Part shown: positions 1-9,534 of the stretch, piece after piece
How the letters are laid out: each line of letters starts with the position of its first letter
Numbering within the stretch: position 1 is the first letter of the stretch
Source of the DNA: an uncultured Chitinophaga sp.
GTDB taxonomy: Bacteria > Bacteroidota > Bacteroidia > Chitinophagales > Chitinophagaceae
Length of the DNA stretch: 64,000 nucleotides
Direction: 5' to 3'
Assembly: GCF_937898475.1 (NCBI RefSeq)
Contig: NZ_CALEJS010000015.1
Coordinates: 186,001 to 250,000, forward strand
Made by a program: the position numbers and the translations under genes
The notes under the pieces: generated by a model
What the model was told of the DNA's origin: nothing
Seen by the model: the letters and a program-made list of their open reading frames with translations, nothing else
The model's database searches: none

Positions 1-831
1 CTCCTTGACAAACACCTGCAGCCGGTGCCGCCAATGGTAACCGGGGAGGTGTATGTTGGCGGTGAGCACCTGGCAGCCGGCTACCTGAATTTGCCCGAAC
101 TGACAGCAGAACGCTTTGTATACCATCAGCAGGAGCGCCTTTATAAGACCGGCGATCTCGCCTGTCTTGACTATACCGGGAACCTGGTTTACCTGGGCCG
201 TAATGATGACCAGGTAAAGCTGAGAGGCTACAGGATAGAGCTCTCGGAAATAAAGCACGTACTGTTGTCCCAGGAAGGCATCAGCCAGGCCTATGTGGAT
301 GTGGTGAAGCAGCACGGCGAATCTGTACTGGCCGCCTATGTGGTAAGCATCGCCACCATTGACAGGCAGGCCCTGAGAAAACGCCTGGCCAAAGCCCTGC
401 CGGATTATATGGTGCCTGCTTACCTGGTGGAGGTAGATGCGTTGCCCTTAAACTCCAACGGCAAAACAGATAAGAGCAGGCTGCCTGCAATAGGTAATCA
501 CCTGTTGTCTTCCAATGCCTATGTACCCCCCGCAACAACAGTGGAAAAACAACTGGTGCTGATCTGGGAAGAGATCCTGAAGCGCGGCAACATCGGTATT
601 ACCGACAACTTTTTTGAGCTGGGCGGACATTCCCTGCACATTACCCGCATGCTGTACCGGATCAACAGCGTCTTTGATATCAAGCTGCAAATGAAAGCGG
701 TATTTGCAGCGCAGCATATACAGGAACTGGCGCAGGCGGTAGAAGAAGAAATAGTGTTCAGGCGCGGCATCCTGGCAAATCCCGAAAACACAATACTGAA
801 CGAGAAAAATTCTGAAATATGGGAGATCTGA
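1..831 (+). CDS. Nonribosomal peptide synthetase, C-terminal fragment (A-domain end plus PCP)
   Basis: The reading frame is open from base 1, so the gene starts upstream of the window. What remains is the C-terminal part of an adenylation domain: an A7-like YKTGDL, an A8-like LGRNDDQVKLRGYRIEL and an A10-like NSNGKTDK. A peptidyl carrier domain follows, with its phosphopantetheine serine in LGGHSL. The substrate-binding pocket (A4-A5) is missing, so the amino acid it loads cannot be read here. The stop overlaps the ATG of the next synthetase by 13 bp, implying translational coupling. In a colinear reading this module delivers its chain to the condensation domain of the next protein. The domain call is secure; the substrate is unknown. 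Confidence 0.95.
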   Translation, partial: LLDKHLQPVPPMVTGEVYVGGEHLAAGYLNLPELTAERFVYHQQERLYKTGDLACLDYTGNLVYLGRNDDQVKLRGYRIELSEIKHVLLSQEGISQAYVDVVKQHGESVLAAYVVSIATIDRQALRKRLAKALPDYMVPAYLVEVDALPLNSNGKTDKSRLPAIGNHLLSSNAYVPPATTVEKQLVLIWEEILKRGNIGITDNFFELGGHSLHITRMLYRINSVFDIKLQMKAVFAAQHIQELAQAVEEEIVFRRGILANPENTILNEKNSEIWEI

Positions 832-3800
832 TCATAAAACAGCAACTGACGAAATTAATCCAGGCGGGTATCGCCTTTGAAGCGGCCGGGGATAAACTCC
901 TGGTAAAGGGAGATCTGAGCCTTGTAAGTGATGAAGACAGGCTGTTCCTGAAAGCGCATAAGGCGGCGATCATCGCATTGATCGAACAGCAAACCCGTGA
1001 AGTGCCCAGGGTGCAGCGGGTAAGCGCTGCTGTGCCCAGGCCTCTGTCATTTTCCCAGCAAAGCCTGTGGCTGCTGGATAAAATCAATGAAGGCAGCAAT
1101 CATTATAACCTCACCTCCGCCTTTAAGCTGAAAGGCAAGGTGAACTATGATGCGCTGGACCGGACTTTTTTAACCATTCTGCAAAGGCATGAAAGCCTGC
1201 GTAGTATTTTCCTGGTGGATGCATCCGGTGAGCCTGTACAGCAGGTACAAAATATCAGCCAGTATCAAATAACAGTAGAAGTGCTGGACCCTTCGCTGGA
1301 AAGCGCTGAACTGCAGCTTGGCCGCATCATCCGCGAAGAAACCCGCCGCATCTTTGATCTGACCAAAGATCTCCTGCTGAAAGTACGCCTGCTGAAGATC
1401 AGCGCAGAAGAGCATGTCCTGATCGCAAATATGCATCACATCGCTTCAGATGGATGGTCTGCCGGGATACTGGTGAACGAGATCAATGCGCTATATACCA
1501 GCTACGTCAAAGGGGAACCCAATCCCTTACCCGGGTTAAGCATACAGTATTCAGATTATGCCTGGTGGCAACGGCAATGGCTGAAGGGAAAAGTGCTGGA
1601 AGAACACACCACTTACTGGAAGCAGCAGCTGGCCGGTTTGCCTTTGCTCCATAACCTGCCGCTGGATAAGCCGAGGCCTGTTATGCAAAGCTTTAAAGGT
1701 GATACTTACAATTCCTACCTCCCTAAAGCGCTGCTCAATGCTTTGTATGAGCTGTGCCAGGCAGAATCTGCCTCCCTGTTTATGGGCATTCATGCGGCTT
1801 TCAGCACATTACTGGCCAGGTACAGCAATGAAACGGATATTGTGGTAGGCTGCCCTATCGCCAACCGCGAACAGGCGGAAACAGCCAACCTGGTAGGCTT
1901 TTTCATGAACCTGCTGGTGTTAAGAAGCAACCTTTCTGAAAGGCCTGGTTTCAGAGCCCTGTTAAGGCAAAGTAAACAGATGCTGGAGGCCGCCTATCAG
2001 CATCAGCAGATGCCTTTTGAAAAACTGGTAGAGGAATTAAACGTGAAGCGTACGCTCAGTCATAATCCTTTATTCCAGGTGATGCTGGCGCTGCATAACA
2101 ATCAGCCGGCAACATTCTCTTTGCCTGAGCTGGTGATGGAACCCGCCAATTACCTGCCCGGCAGCAGCGCCAAATATGATCTTAGCCTGAACATTACCGA
2201 GAAAGCAGATGGCCTGCTGCTATCATGGGAATACAATGTAGACCTCTTTGAAAAGGATACTATCGTCCGTATGGCAGATCATTTCGGGTCGTTACTGGCA
2301 GGGCTGCTGGCTGATCCCGACGAAAATGTCTTTAACATCGGCATGGTTGGCGAAAAAGAAGCGGCCAATATCTATCAGCACCTGAAAGGTCAGACGCTGC
2401 CATTGGATGGTAAGGCAATAAGCGCCATCGGCGGCTTTGATCAGCAGTTGCAGCGCATACCTGCGGCAACGGCGATCATCTGCAATGATGTTCCCTGCAG
2501 CTATCAGCAACTGGGAGAGCAGGTGGCATCCATTGCACGTTTATTATCAGCCCGCGGTGTGCAGCGCGGTGACAGTGTTGGGCTTTATCTGCTGCGTAGC
2601 CCCGAACTGGTAGCCAGCATCTTTGCCTGCTTTAAACTGGGTGCAGCCTATATTCCATTAGATCCTGTATACTCTTCTGACAGGATCGGCCAGATCATAG
2701 CAGATGCGCAGCCTAAGTGTATTGTGACACTGGAACCGCTGAAGGAACAATATTTAAAAGTTGAAACAGCAGCGCAGTTTGTTTACCTGGATAAGGCCGG
2801 TTTCCCCGAAACAGCTGCAGCAATACCATCCATATACGAAGACAGCCATGCAGCATATATCATCTTTACTTCCGGTACCACTGGAAAGCCAAAAGGCATT
2901 GAGGTAACACAGGGAAATTTAAGCAACCTGCTCAAAGCGCTGGACCTCTCCTTTGGCAGTGATGCAACACAGCGGTGGTTAGCCCAGACGAGTATCAATT
3001 TCGATATTTCCGTCCTGGAACTGATCTGGACCATCTCCAGGGGCCATACCGTCGTGCTGCAGCAAACCAATCCTTTTAAGCTGCTGCCGGCAGATCGCCT
3101 GCAGCCTGCCAGGAAAATGGATTTCAGCGTTTTGTTCTTTGGTGCAGACAAGCAGGAAGGTAATAAATATGACCTGCTGCTGGAAACCGCAAAATTTGCA
3201 GACAGGCATGACTTCAAAGCCATATGGACGCCGGAACGTCACTTCGGTGAGTTTGGCGGTGCATTTGCAAGTCCGTCTGTACTGGGTGGGGCACTGGCTG
3301 CTGTTACCCAACGGCTCAGCATACGTGCAGGCAGTGTGGTGCTGCCTTTGCACGATCCCGTCAGGGTGGCGGAAGAATGGTCCATCATCGATAATCTCAG
3401 CAATGGCAGGATAGGCCTGAGCATTGCTTCCGGCTGGCACCCCAATGATTTCGTATTGGCCAGCGATAGTTATCGTAACCGTCACCAGGAGATGAGGGAG
3501 AAAATAACCGAATTAAAGGAACTTTGGGCCGGAAACCCTGTAATACGCAAGAACGGTGTGGATAAGGACTTCAGCATTAACATCAGGCCTGTTCCCATAC
3601 AAAAAGAACTGCCCCTGTGGATCACTGCCGCCGGAAGCCCTGAAACATTCCGGTATGCAGGGTCTATCGGGGCCAACATCCTTACGCATATGCTGGGACA
3701 GTCCCTGGAGAAGCTGGCGGCCAATATCGCCATCTATCACGAGGCATTGCAGGAAAACGGTTTCAGCATCGAAGACAGGCAGGTTACCCTGATGCTGCAT

Positions 3801-6284
3801 ACCTATATGGATCCCTCCGAGCAGGTGGCGCTGGGTGTCAGCGAACAGCCATTCAAGGATTACCTGGGTTCTTCCATCCAGCTGATGGAACCCCTTGCCC
3901 GGGAACTGGGACTGGATGTAAACACCCAGCGGGAAGAGCTGATTGAACTGGCATATAAGAAGTTCAGCAGGGATAATACCCTGATCGGCTCCCCTGCATC
4001 CTGCCAGAAAATGTTGCACAGCATCCGGCAGATGGGTGTTACCGAAGTAGCCTGCCTGGTTGACTTCGGCGTGGAAAATGATAAGGTGCTGGCGGGATTG
4101 GAGCATATTGTGAAAGCAAAAGATTTGTATAACTCCCATGTTGATCTGCTGCAGTTCCTGCACATCGACAACCAGAAAACAGAACTGGACCTGATCCATG
4201 AATACCAGCTCACTCACATCCAGATGACGCCCTCGCAGTCAAAACTTATAGCTGATGTGTACAGCCAGGCGGAGCACCATGATCTGTCTTCCCTGCAATA
4301 CTGGTTCATTGGGGGTGAGGCCCTGAACCACGAACTGGTTAAGCGCCTGGCCACTATTACCAATGCCCGCCTATATAACATGTACGGCCCTACGGAAACA
4401 ACCGTCTGGTCTGCATGGCGGGAGGTAAAGCCGGATGATATTTACATCGGCGGGCCGGTTATCAATACAGATCTGCTGTTGCTGAACGAGTTTGGCCAAC
4501 AGGTGCCAATAGGTGTGGTGGGAGAGTTATACATCGGCGGACTGGGGGTAGCCAGGGGATATTACAATAACCGTGAGCTTACGGAGCGGTCGTTTATAGA
4601 GACCGATCATCCCTATACTGCCAGCCGCAGGTTTTACCGTACGGGCGACCTGATGAAGCTGAATGCCGGCGGCACTTTAGCGTACATCGGCAGAAAAGAC
4701 AACCAGGTAAAAGTAAATGGTTACCGGGTGGAACCCGATGAAATAGAGAGAACGATCTCCCGCCTGCCCGGCGTGAAGAACTGTAAGGTAGTGGCGGTGA
4801 AGGAAGAAGATGCCACTTTCCTTGCTGCCTATGTGGTAAAAGAAGAACTGGTGTACGGCGAATACCAGGAAGTGGCCCCGGAAGAAGAAGCAAAAGCTTT
4901 TCACTTCGTGGATGGTAGCCTGATCTATCACCAGTCAGACAGGCAGCTCGCCATGTTATACCGGGAGGTGATTGAACGCGGTATCTACTTCAGGCATGGT
5001 ATTTCGGTGCCGGAGAACGGCCTGGTGCTGGATGTAGGCGCCAATATCGGCACTTTCAGTATTGATGTGAGCCAGCGGCAACCCAGCGCCACTGTGATCG
5101 CTTTTGAACCTATCCCGCAGATCTTTTCCGCCCTGAAGAAGAATTTCGAGCACCGCCAGATTAATGGCTGCGTGATCAATTACGGCGTATCCAATAAAAA
5201 AGAGCGCGCAACATTCTACTACTATCCTGAAATGGCGGGTATGTCTGGCAGGTTTGCAGACAGTGAAACCATACTGGACGCCGTTGGCAAATACATGGAG
5301 CATGATAAGAAAGGCCTGCAGAATAATACCAGTCATTTATCAGCAGAGCATCGGGAAGTGGTAAAAACCTTTTACGAACAGGTAGAAAGCTCGGCCGGTT
5401 TATCAGATGAGATCGGGCAATATCTTTCTTCACTGTACCTGTCAAAGGAAGTAGCGTGCCAGCTCACTACCATCTCTGACGTGATAGATGAATTAAACCT
5501 GTCCGCTATCGACCTGTTGAAGCTGGACGTAGAGAAAAGCGAGTGCCTGGTACTGGAAGGTATCCGTCCGGAGCACTGGCCCCTGATACATCAACTGGCA
5601 GTAGAAGTGGATGGCGACAATAACCTGAACATTATCCGGAACCTTTTGCAGGATAAGGGATACGAAGTGAATGTGGATGAGCTGGTGATGGGCGACGCTA
5701 CTATGCCCGGTGAGGAAAATACCTACATGCTCTACGCAGTACATCCGCATCATGGAAAGCAGCCGCCCCGCACAGGTACGGAACAGTTCAGGGCACAGGT
5801 AAATGAAAGGACCATCCGGGATTTCCTGAAACATACCCTGCCGGATTATATGAACCCCAGGGATATCACCTTCGTGCCCGCTATCCCGTTAATGGAAAAC
5901 GGGAAAGTGAATCTGCAGCAGCTCAAGGCGTTCAAACCGCAGCAGCCTGCCACGCAGGAGGTGGTGAAGATCACCAATAAAACGGAACTGGAGATCTACC
6001 AGATCTGGTGTGAGGTATTGAAAAAGGAAAGCATTCCCTATCACATCAGCATTTTTGAAGCGGGAGGCAATTCCATTGCGATCGTACGCCTGCATGAGAA
6101 GCTGAAGGCGGCATTTAATGTTGATTTCTCATTAATTGAATTGTTCCGTAATCCCACAATACAGCAGCAGGCAAAGCTGATAGGACAGGCTGGCAGCCGG
6201 GAAAGCGATACAAACAATACCGTGAAGAAAGCGGTGAACAAAGGCGCCCTGAGAAGGAGCGCCCGTGGCAACAGTACTATTTAA
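819..6284 (+). CDS. NRPS module: docking-C-A(Gly)-PCP with luciferase-like monooxygenase and FkbM methyltransferase inserted in the A domain
   Basis: The protein has 1821 residues. Residues 1-58 resemble a TubC-type docking domain. A condensation domain follows, with HHIASDG near residue 207 (LCL-like). The adenylation domain has A3 (SGTTGKPKG) near 685 and A5 (NMYGPTETT) near 1187. Between A4 (FDISVLE) and A5 lies about 340 residues (about 763-1104) of the MupA/Atu3671-type FMN-dependent luciferase-like monooxygenase family, recognisable from WTPERHFGEFGG, SVVLPLHDPVRVAEEW and NGRIGLSIASGWHPNDF. Between A8 (near 1290) and A10 (near 1691) lies an FkbM-type SAM methyltransferase (about 1350-1640) with LDVGANIG at 1404-1411 and LLKLDVEKSE near 1566. 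The PCP serine sits in AGGNSIA near 1751. The pocket reads D-I-L-Q-F-G-M-V-W, a glycine-type code. The likely role is to load glycine, oxygenate it on alpha-carbon or nitrogen, and O-methylate it; regiochemistry is inferred, not seen. Confidence 0.95.
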   Translation: MGDLIIKQQLTKLIQAGIAFEAAGDKLLVKGDLSLVSDEDRLFLKAHKAAIIALIEQQTREVPRVQRVSAAVPRPLSFSQQSLWLLDKINEGSNHYNLTSAFKLKGKVNYDALDRTFLTILQRHESLRSIFLVDASGEPVQQVQNISQYQITVEVLDPSLESAELQLGRIIREETRRIFDLTKDLLLKVRLLKISAEEHVLIANMHHIASDGWSAGILVNEINALYTSYVKGEPNPLPGLSIQYSDYAWWQRQWLKGKVLEEHTTYWKQQLAGLPLLHNLPLDKPRPVMQSFKGDTYNSYLPKALLNALYELCQAESASLFMGIHAAFSTLLARYSNETDIVVGCPIANREQAETANLVGFFMNLLVLRSNLSERPGFRALLRQSKQMLEAAYQHQQMPFEKLVEELNVKRTLSHNPLFQVMLALHNNQPATFSLPELVMEPANYLPGSSAKYDLSLNITEKADGLLLSWEYNVDLFEKDTIVRMADHFGSLLAGLLADPDENVFNIGMVGEKEAANIYQHLKGQTLPLDGKAISAIGGFDQQLQRIPAATAIICNDVPCSYQQLGEQVASIARLLSARGVQRGDSVGLYLLRSPELVASIFACFKLGAAYIPLDPVYSSDRIGQIIADAQPKCIVTLEPLKEQYLKVETAAQFVYLDKAGFPETAAAIPSIYEDSHAAYIIFTSGTTGKPKGIEVTQGNLSNLLKALDLSFGSDATQRWLAQTSINFDISVLELIWTISRGHTVVLQQTNPFKLLPADRLQPARKMDFSVLFFGADKQEGNKYDLLLETAKFADRHDFKAIWTPERHFGEFGGAFASPSVLGGALAAVTQRLSIRAGSVVLPLHDPVRVAEEWSIIDNLSNGRIGLSIASGWHPNDFVLASDSYRNRHQEMREKITELKELWAGNPVIRKNGVDKDFSINIRPVPIQKELPLWITAAGSPETFRYAGSIGANILTHMLGQSLEKLAANIAIYHEALQENGFSIEDRQVTLMLHTYMDPSEQVALGVSEQPFKDYLGSSIQLMEPLARELGLDVNTQREELIELAYKKFSRDNTLIGSPASCQKMLHSIRQMGVTEVACLVDFGVENDKVLAGLEHIVKAKDLYNSHVDLLQFLHIDNQKTELDLIHEYQLTHIQMTPSQSKLIADVYSQAEHHDLSSLQYWFIGGEALNHELVKRLATITNARLYNMYGPTETTVWSAWREVKPDDIYIGGPVINTDLLLLNEFGQQVPIGVVGELYIGGLGVARGYYNNRELTERSFIETDHPYTASRRFYRTGDLMKLNAGGTLAYIGRKDNQVKVNGYRVEPDEIERTISRLPGVKNCKVVAVKEEDATFLAAYVVKEELVYGEYQEVAPEEEAKAFHFVDGSLIYHQSDRQLAMLYREVIERGIYFRHGISVPENGLVLDVGANIGTFSIDVSQRQPSATVIAFEPIPQIFSALKKNFEHRQINGCVINYGVSNKKERATFYYYPEMAGMSGRFADSETILDAVGKYMEHDKKGLQNNTSHLSAEHREVVKTFYEQVESSAGLSDEIGQYLSSLYLSKEVACQLTTISDVIDELNLSAIDLLKLDVEKSECLVLEGIRPEHWPLIHQLAVEVDGDNNLNIIRNLLQDKGYEVNVDELVMGDATMPGEENTYMLYAVHPHHGKQPPRTGTEQFRAQVNERTIRDFLKHTLPDYMNPRDITFVPAIPLMENGKVNLQQLKAFKPQQPATQEVVKITNKTELEIYQIWCEVLKKESIPYHISIFEAGGNSIAIVRLHEKLKAAFNVDFSLIELFRNPTIQQQAKLIGQAGSRESDTNNTVKKAVNKGALRRSARGNSTI

Positions 6285-6300
6285 TCCAAACCGGAAAGAA

Positions 6301-9300
6301 ATGGAACGAATCTCTGAAAACGATATTGCGGTAATTGGGATGGCTGGCCGCTTTCCCAAAGCAAATAACATTGCTGAGTACTGGCAGAACCTGGTGAATG
6401 GGGTAAACAGTATTGAAAAGGCAGATGAGGAAAGGATACAGGCCTCCGGGATCCCGCAGGAGATACTGCAGCACAAGCGCTTCGTAAATGCTTCCTCCCG
6501 GCTGAGCGATGCCCGGTATTTTGATGCAGACTTTTTTGGTTTATCCAATACCGAAGTAATGCATATGGATCCTCAGATCCGCCTGCTGCTGCAGACCAGC
6601 TGGCATGCAATAGAAGACGCCGGCTATGATGTGAGCCGCCTGGATGTAGCAGTGGGTAACTTCTGCGGTATGTCTACCAATCACTACCTGTTAAATGTAC
6701 TGAACTCCAACTCTCCAACAGCGCATGTAGATCCTTTGCTGTACAGGATACTGAATGAGAAAGATTTCCTGGCCACCTGGATCTCTTATAAACTGAACCT
6801 CACCGGTCCCGCCATGAGTGTCCAGACAGCCTGTTCCACCTCTTTGCTGGCCATCCACCTGGCCTGCCAGAGCCTCCTGAACCGGGAATGCGAAATGGCT
6901 TTGGCCGGTGGTGTGTCTTATAGCACAGATAACAAGATCGGGTATATACACGTACCGGAGTCTATTTATTCGAAAGATGGTCTTTGCCGCCCATTTGACA
7001 AGGATGCCAGCGGTACGGTGGACGGATACGGTGTTGGCGCTGTTATCCTGAAAAGGGCGGTAGACGCGCTGAATGATAAAGATCATATCTACGCCCTGAT
7101 CAAAGGCACTGCGGTAAATAACGACGGCGCCAATAAGCAGGGATATACCACCCCCAGTGTGAACACACAGCGCGATGTGATCCTCGAAGCTCTTGCGGTG
7201 GCAGACGTTGATCCCACAAGCATCGGGATGATAGAAGCCCACGGCACGGGTACCCTGATCGGCGATCCGATAGAAGTAACGGCCCTGACGGAAGCATTTC
7301 GTGCATATACAGACAGGCAGCAATATTGCGCCATCGGTTCCGTGAAAAGTAACATCGGACACCTGGATGCGGCTGCGGGTATCGCGTCATTCATCAAGGC
7401 CGTGCTCTGTGTTTATAATGCTGCCTTTGTACCCAGTATTAATTTCTCTGCACCCAACCCGGTGCTGCAGTTGGAAACATCACCGTTTTATGTGAGCCAG
7501 TCACACCAGGCATGGCCGGAGCATTTTAACATCCGCAGGGCAGGAGTGAGCTCACTGGGCGTAGGCGGAACAAATGTGCACCTGGTGATAGAACAAGCCC
7601 CGGCGCTTGCACGGGTCGAACTGCCGGAGCAGCCGCGGGTGGTGGCATTGTCTGCCATGAACCCGAGGAACCTGCACTTACAGAAAAAGCAACTGGCGGA
7701 GCACATCCGCTCCACACCGGGTATCCGACTGGAAGATATTGAATTCACTACCATATACGGAAGAAAAGAAATGTCTTACCGTTACAGCCTTGTATGCAGC
7801 AATAAGGACGAGCTGGTGGCCCGGCTGCTGGGCGAACAGGAAGAGCGCAGCTTTGAAGGAGCCGGCACCGCGTCTGAAACGGTGTTCCTGTTTCCCGGGC
7901 AGGGCAGCCAGTATCCTGGCATGGCAAAGGCGCTGTATGATAGGTATGACGCCTTCAGGGAAGACATGGATCATTGCTTTTCTTTCCTGCAGTCTGCATA
8001 CTCCTTTGATCTTAAAACGATCCTTTTTGGTGAAGACAGCAGTTTGCTGGATCGTACAGAATATACGCAGGTAGCCTTGTTCGTGGTGGAATATTGCCTT
8101 GCAAATGCCTTACAGAGGTGGGGTGTTAAACCTGCTGCACTGATAGGGCACAGCCTCGGTGAATATGTAGTCGCCTGTATTGTTGACTGCCTTACATTGG
8201 ACGATGCATTGAAACTGGTTTACCATCGCGGCCGCCTGATGGGAATGATGCCCAGTGGCGCCATGGCCCTGGTTCGCACAACCCAGGAAGAATTAAGTCC
8301 CCTGCTGTTGAACAACATATCTGTTTGTGCGGTCAATGCACCCGATAGTATAGTAGTAGGGGGCACTATAGAAGATATCCAGCAGCAATGTATACTACTG
8401 TCCGCCAACAAGATTGAATACATTAAACTGAAAGTATCCCATGCCTACCACACGCCCATGATGAACAATGCGCTGGCTGCATATGAAAAGATCCTGTCTG
8501 AAGTTGAATTCAAACCATTTAACGCCCCGATCTTTTCAACGTATACCGGTGGCCTGGTAAGTGCTGAGTTGTTCTGCACTAAACAATACTGGCTGGATCA
8601 GATCATCCACCCCGTTCAATTCCTGGACGCGGCGCAGCAGGCAGCTGAATATACTTCCAATCCCACTTTTATTGAAGTGGGTCCGGGTAATGGCCTGTCC
8701 TCTTTCATCAGGGCCATCTTCAAACAGCAGGCCGGTACGGTGAACCTGCTGCCCAAAACTGCCACCGCGGCCGATGCTATCACTAAATTCTGCCAGGCCA
8801 AAGCCCGGTTGTATGCAGAGGGTGTAACGTTTGAATGGCCGGCAGTGCATGACGGCAGGCGGGTTTCGCTGCCCGGGTATGTATTTTCAAAGAATTATTT
8901 CTGGAAGCCCAGTCTCCATGTACAGCACAAGACATTCAGCGAAATAAAGCATTCATACCACCATACAAATGAGCGCTATTCCTGTGGCAGCCTGAGAACT
9001 TTTGTGGAACTGCCACTTGATAGTAAACAACAGCTCTCTGAGGAAGTGCTGGGCAGGCTGAGTGATCTGCACACGCAATACCTGGATGATATCAGAGCGC
9101 TCTTCCCGGCCGGGGCGGATAACATCTACAACAGGATCGAAGCCCTCTATGATGATACCTCGCTGAACAGCCGGGAAGATGATCTGCCGGATGCAAAGGA
9201 TACCCATAAAACGAGGACTGTGAGCAGTGCTTTTGTAGCACCGGCAACAGCTACAGCACAAAGGATAGCCGCGCATTGGGGAGACATCCTGGGATACTAC

Positions 9301-9534
9301 CCCGTAGGTGCGCTGGATAATTACTTTGAAGTAGGAGGTAATTCATTGCTGGCCACCAAACTGATGACGCGCCTGTCTGATGAATTTGACATGCCCCTAT
9401 CATTTAAGGAACTATCAGAATGCTTAACCATACAGGAATTAGCCGCCCTGGTAGAGTCTAAGAAGAAAATGATGGAGCTGGTTGGCAATATCGCTATTGA
9501 GAACAGTAATGCAGATAATTATTTGGAACTATGA
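6301..9534 (+). CDS. Type I polyketide synthase module, KS-AT-ACP, no reductive domains
   Basis: The protein has about 1077 residues from the ATG at 6301, which is preceded by GGAAAG and starts just before the KS motif DIAVIGMAGRFP. An in-frame GTG at 6265 would add 12 unconserved residues and overlap the previous stop. The ketosynthase has active Cys178 in TACSTS, EAHGTGT near 310 and NIGHLDAAAG near 350, so the Cys-His-His set is complete. The acyltransferase has FPGQGSQ near 530, GHSLGEY near 618 and HAYH where malonyl-specific ATs usually show HAFH, so malonyl-CoA is likely. A linker of about 110 residues with no KR, DH or ER leads to an ACP with serine in VGGNSLL near 1014. It should add two carbons and leave a 3-oxo group on the glycine-derived intermediate. 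Its stop overlaps the next ATG (ATGA). Confidence 0.95.
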   Translation: MERISENDIAVIGMAGRFPKANNIAEYWQNLVNGVNSIEKADEERIQASGIPQEILQHKRFVNASSRLSDARYFDADFFGLSNTEVMHMDPQIRLLLQTSWHAIEDAGYDVSRLDVAVGNFCGMSTNHYLLNVLNSNSPTAHVDPLLYRILNEKDFLATWISYKLNLTGPAMSVQTACSTSLLAIHLACQSLLNRECEMALAGGVSYSTDNKIGYIHVPESIYSKDGLCRPFDKDASGTVDGYGVGAVILKRAVDALNDKDHIYALIKGTAVNNDGANKQGYTTPSVNTQRDVILEALAVADVDPTSIGMIEAHGTGTLIGDPIEVTALTEAFRAYTDRQQYCAIGSVKSNIGHLDAAAGIASFIKAVLCVYNAAFVPSINFSAPNPVLQLETSPFYVSQSHQAWPEHFNIRRAGVSSLGVGGTNVHLVIEQAPALARVELPEQPRVVALSAMNPRNLHLQKKQLAEHIRSTPGIRLEDIEFTTIYGRKEMSYRYSLVCSNKDELVARLLGEQEERSFEGAGTASETVFLFPGQGSQYPGMAKALYDRYDAFREDMDHCFSFLQSAYSFDLKTILFGEDSSLLDRTEYTQVALFVVEYCLANALQRWGVKPAALIGHSLGEYVVACIVDCLTLDDALKLVYHRGRLMGMMPSGAMALVRTTQEELSPLLLNNISVCAVNAPDSIVVGGTIEDIQQQCILLSANKIEYIKLKVSHAYHTPMMNNALAAYEKILSEVEFKPFNAPIFSTYTGGLVSAELFCTKQYWLDQIIHPVQFLDAAQQAAEYTSNPTFIEVGPGNGLSSFIRAIFKQQAGTVNLLPKTATAADAITKFCQAKARLYAEGVTFEWPAVHDGRRVSLPGYVFSKNYFWKPSLHVQHKTFSEIKHSYHHTNERYSCGSLRTFVELPLDSKQQLSEEVLGRLSDLHTQYLDDIRALFPAGADNIYNRIEALYDDTSLNSREDDLPDAKDTHKTRTVSSAFVAPATATAQRIAAHWGDILGYYPVGALDNYFEVGGNSLLATKLMTRLSDEFDMPLSFKELSECLTIQELAALVESKKKMMELVGNIAIENSNADNYLEL

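Noticed and set aside
6265..6300. Upstream GTG start for the first PKS
   Set aside because: It adds 12 residues with no KS homology and overlaps the previous stop by 20 bp; ATG 6301 with GGAAAG upstream is the better start.
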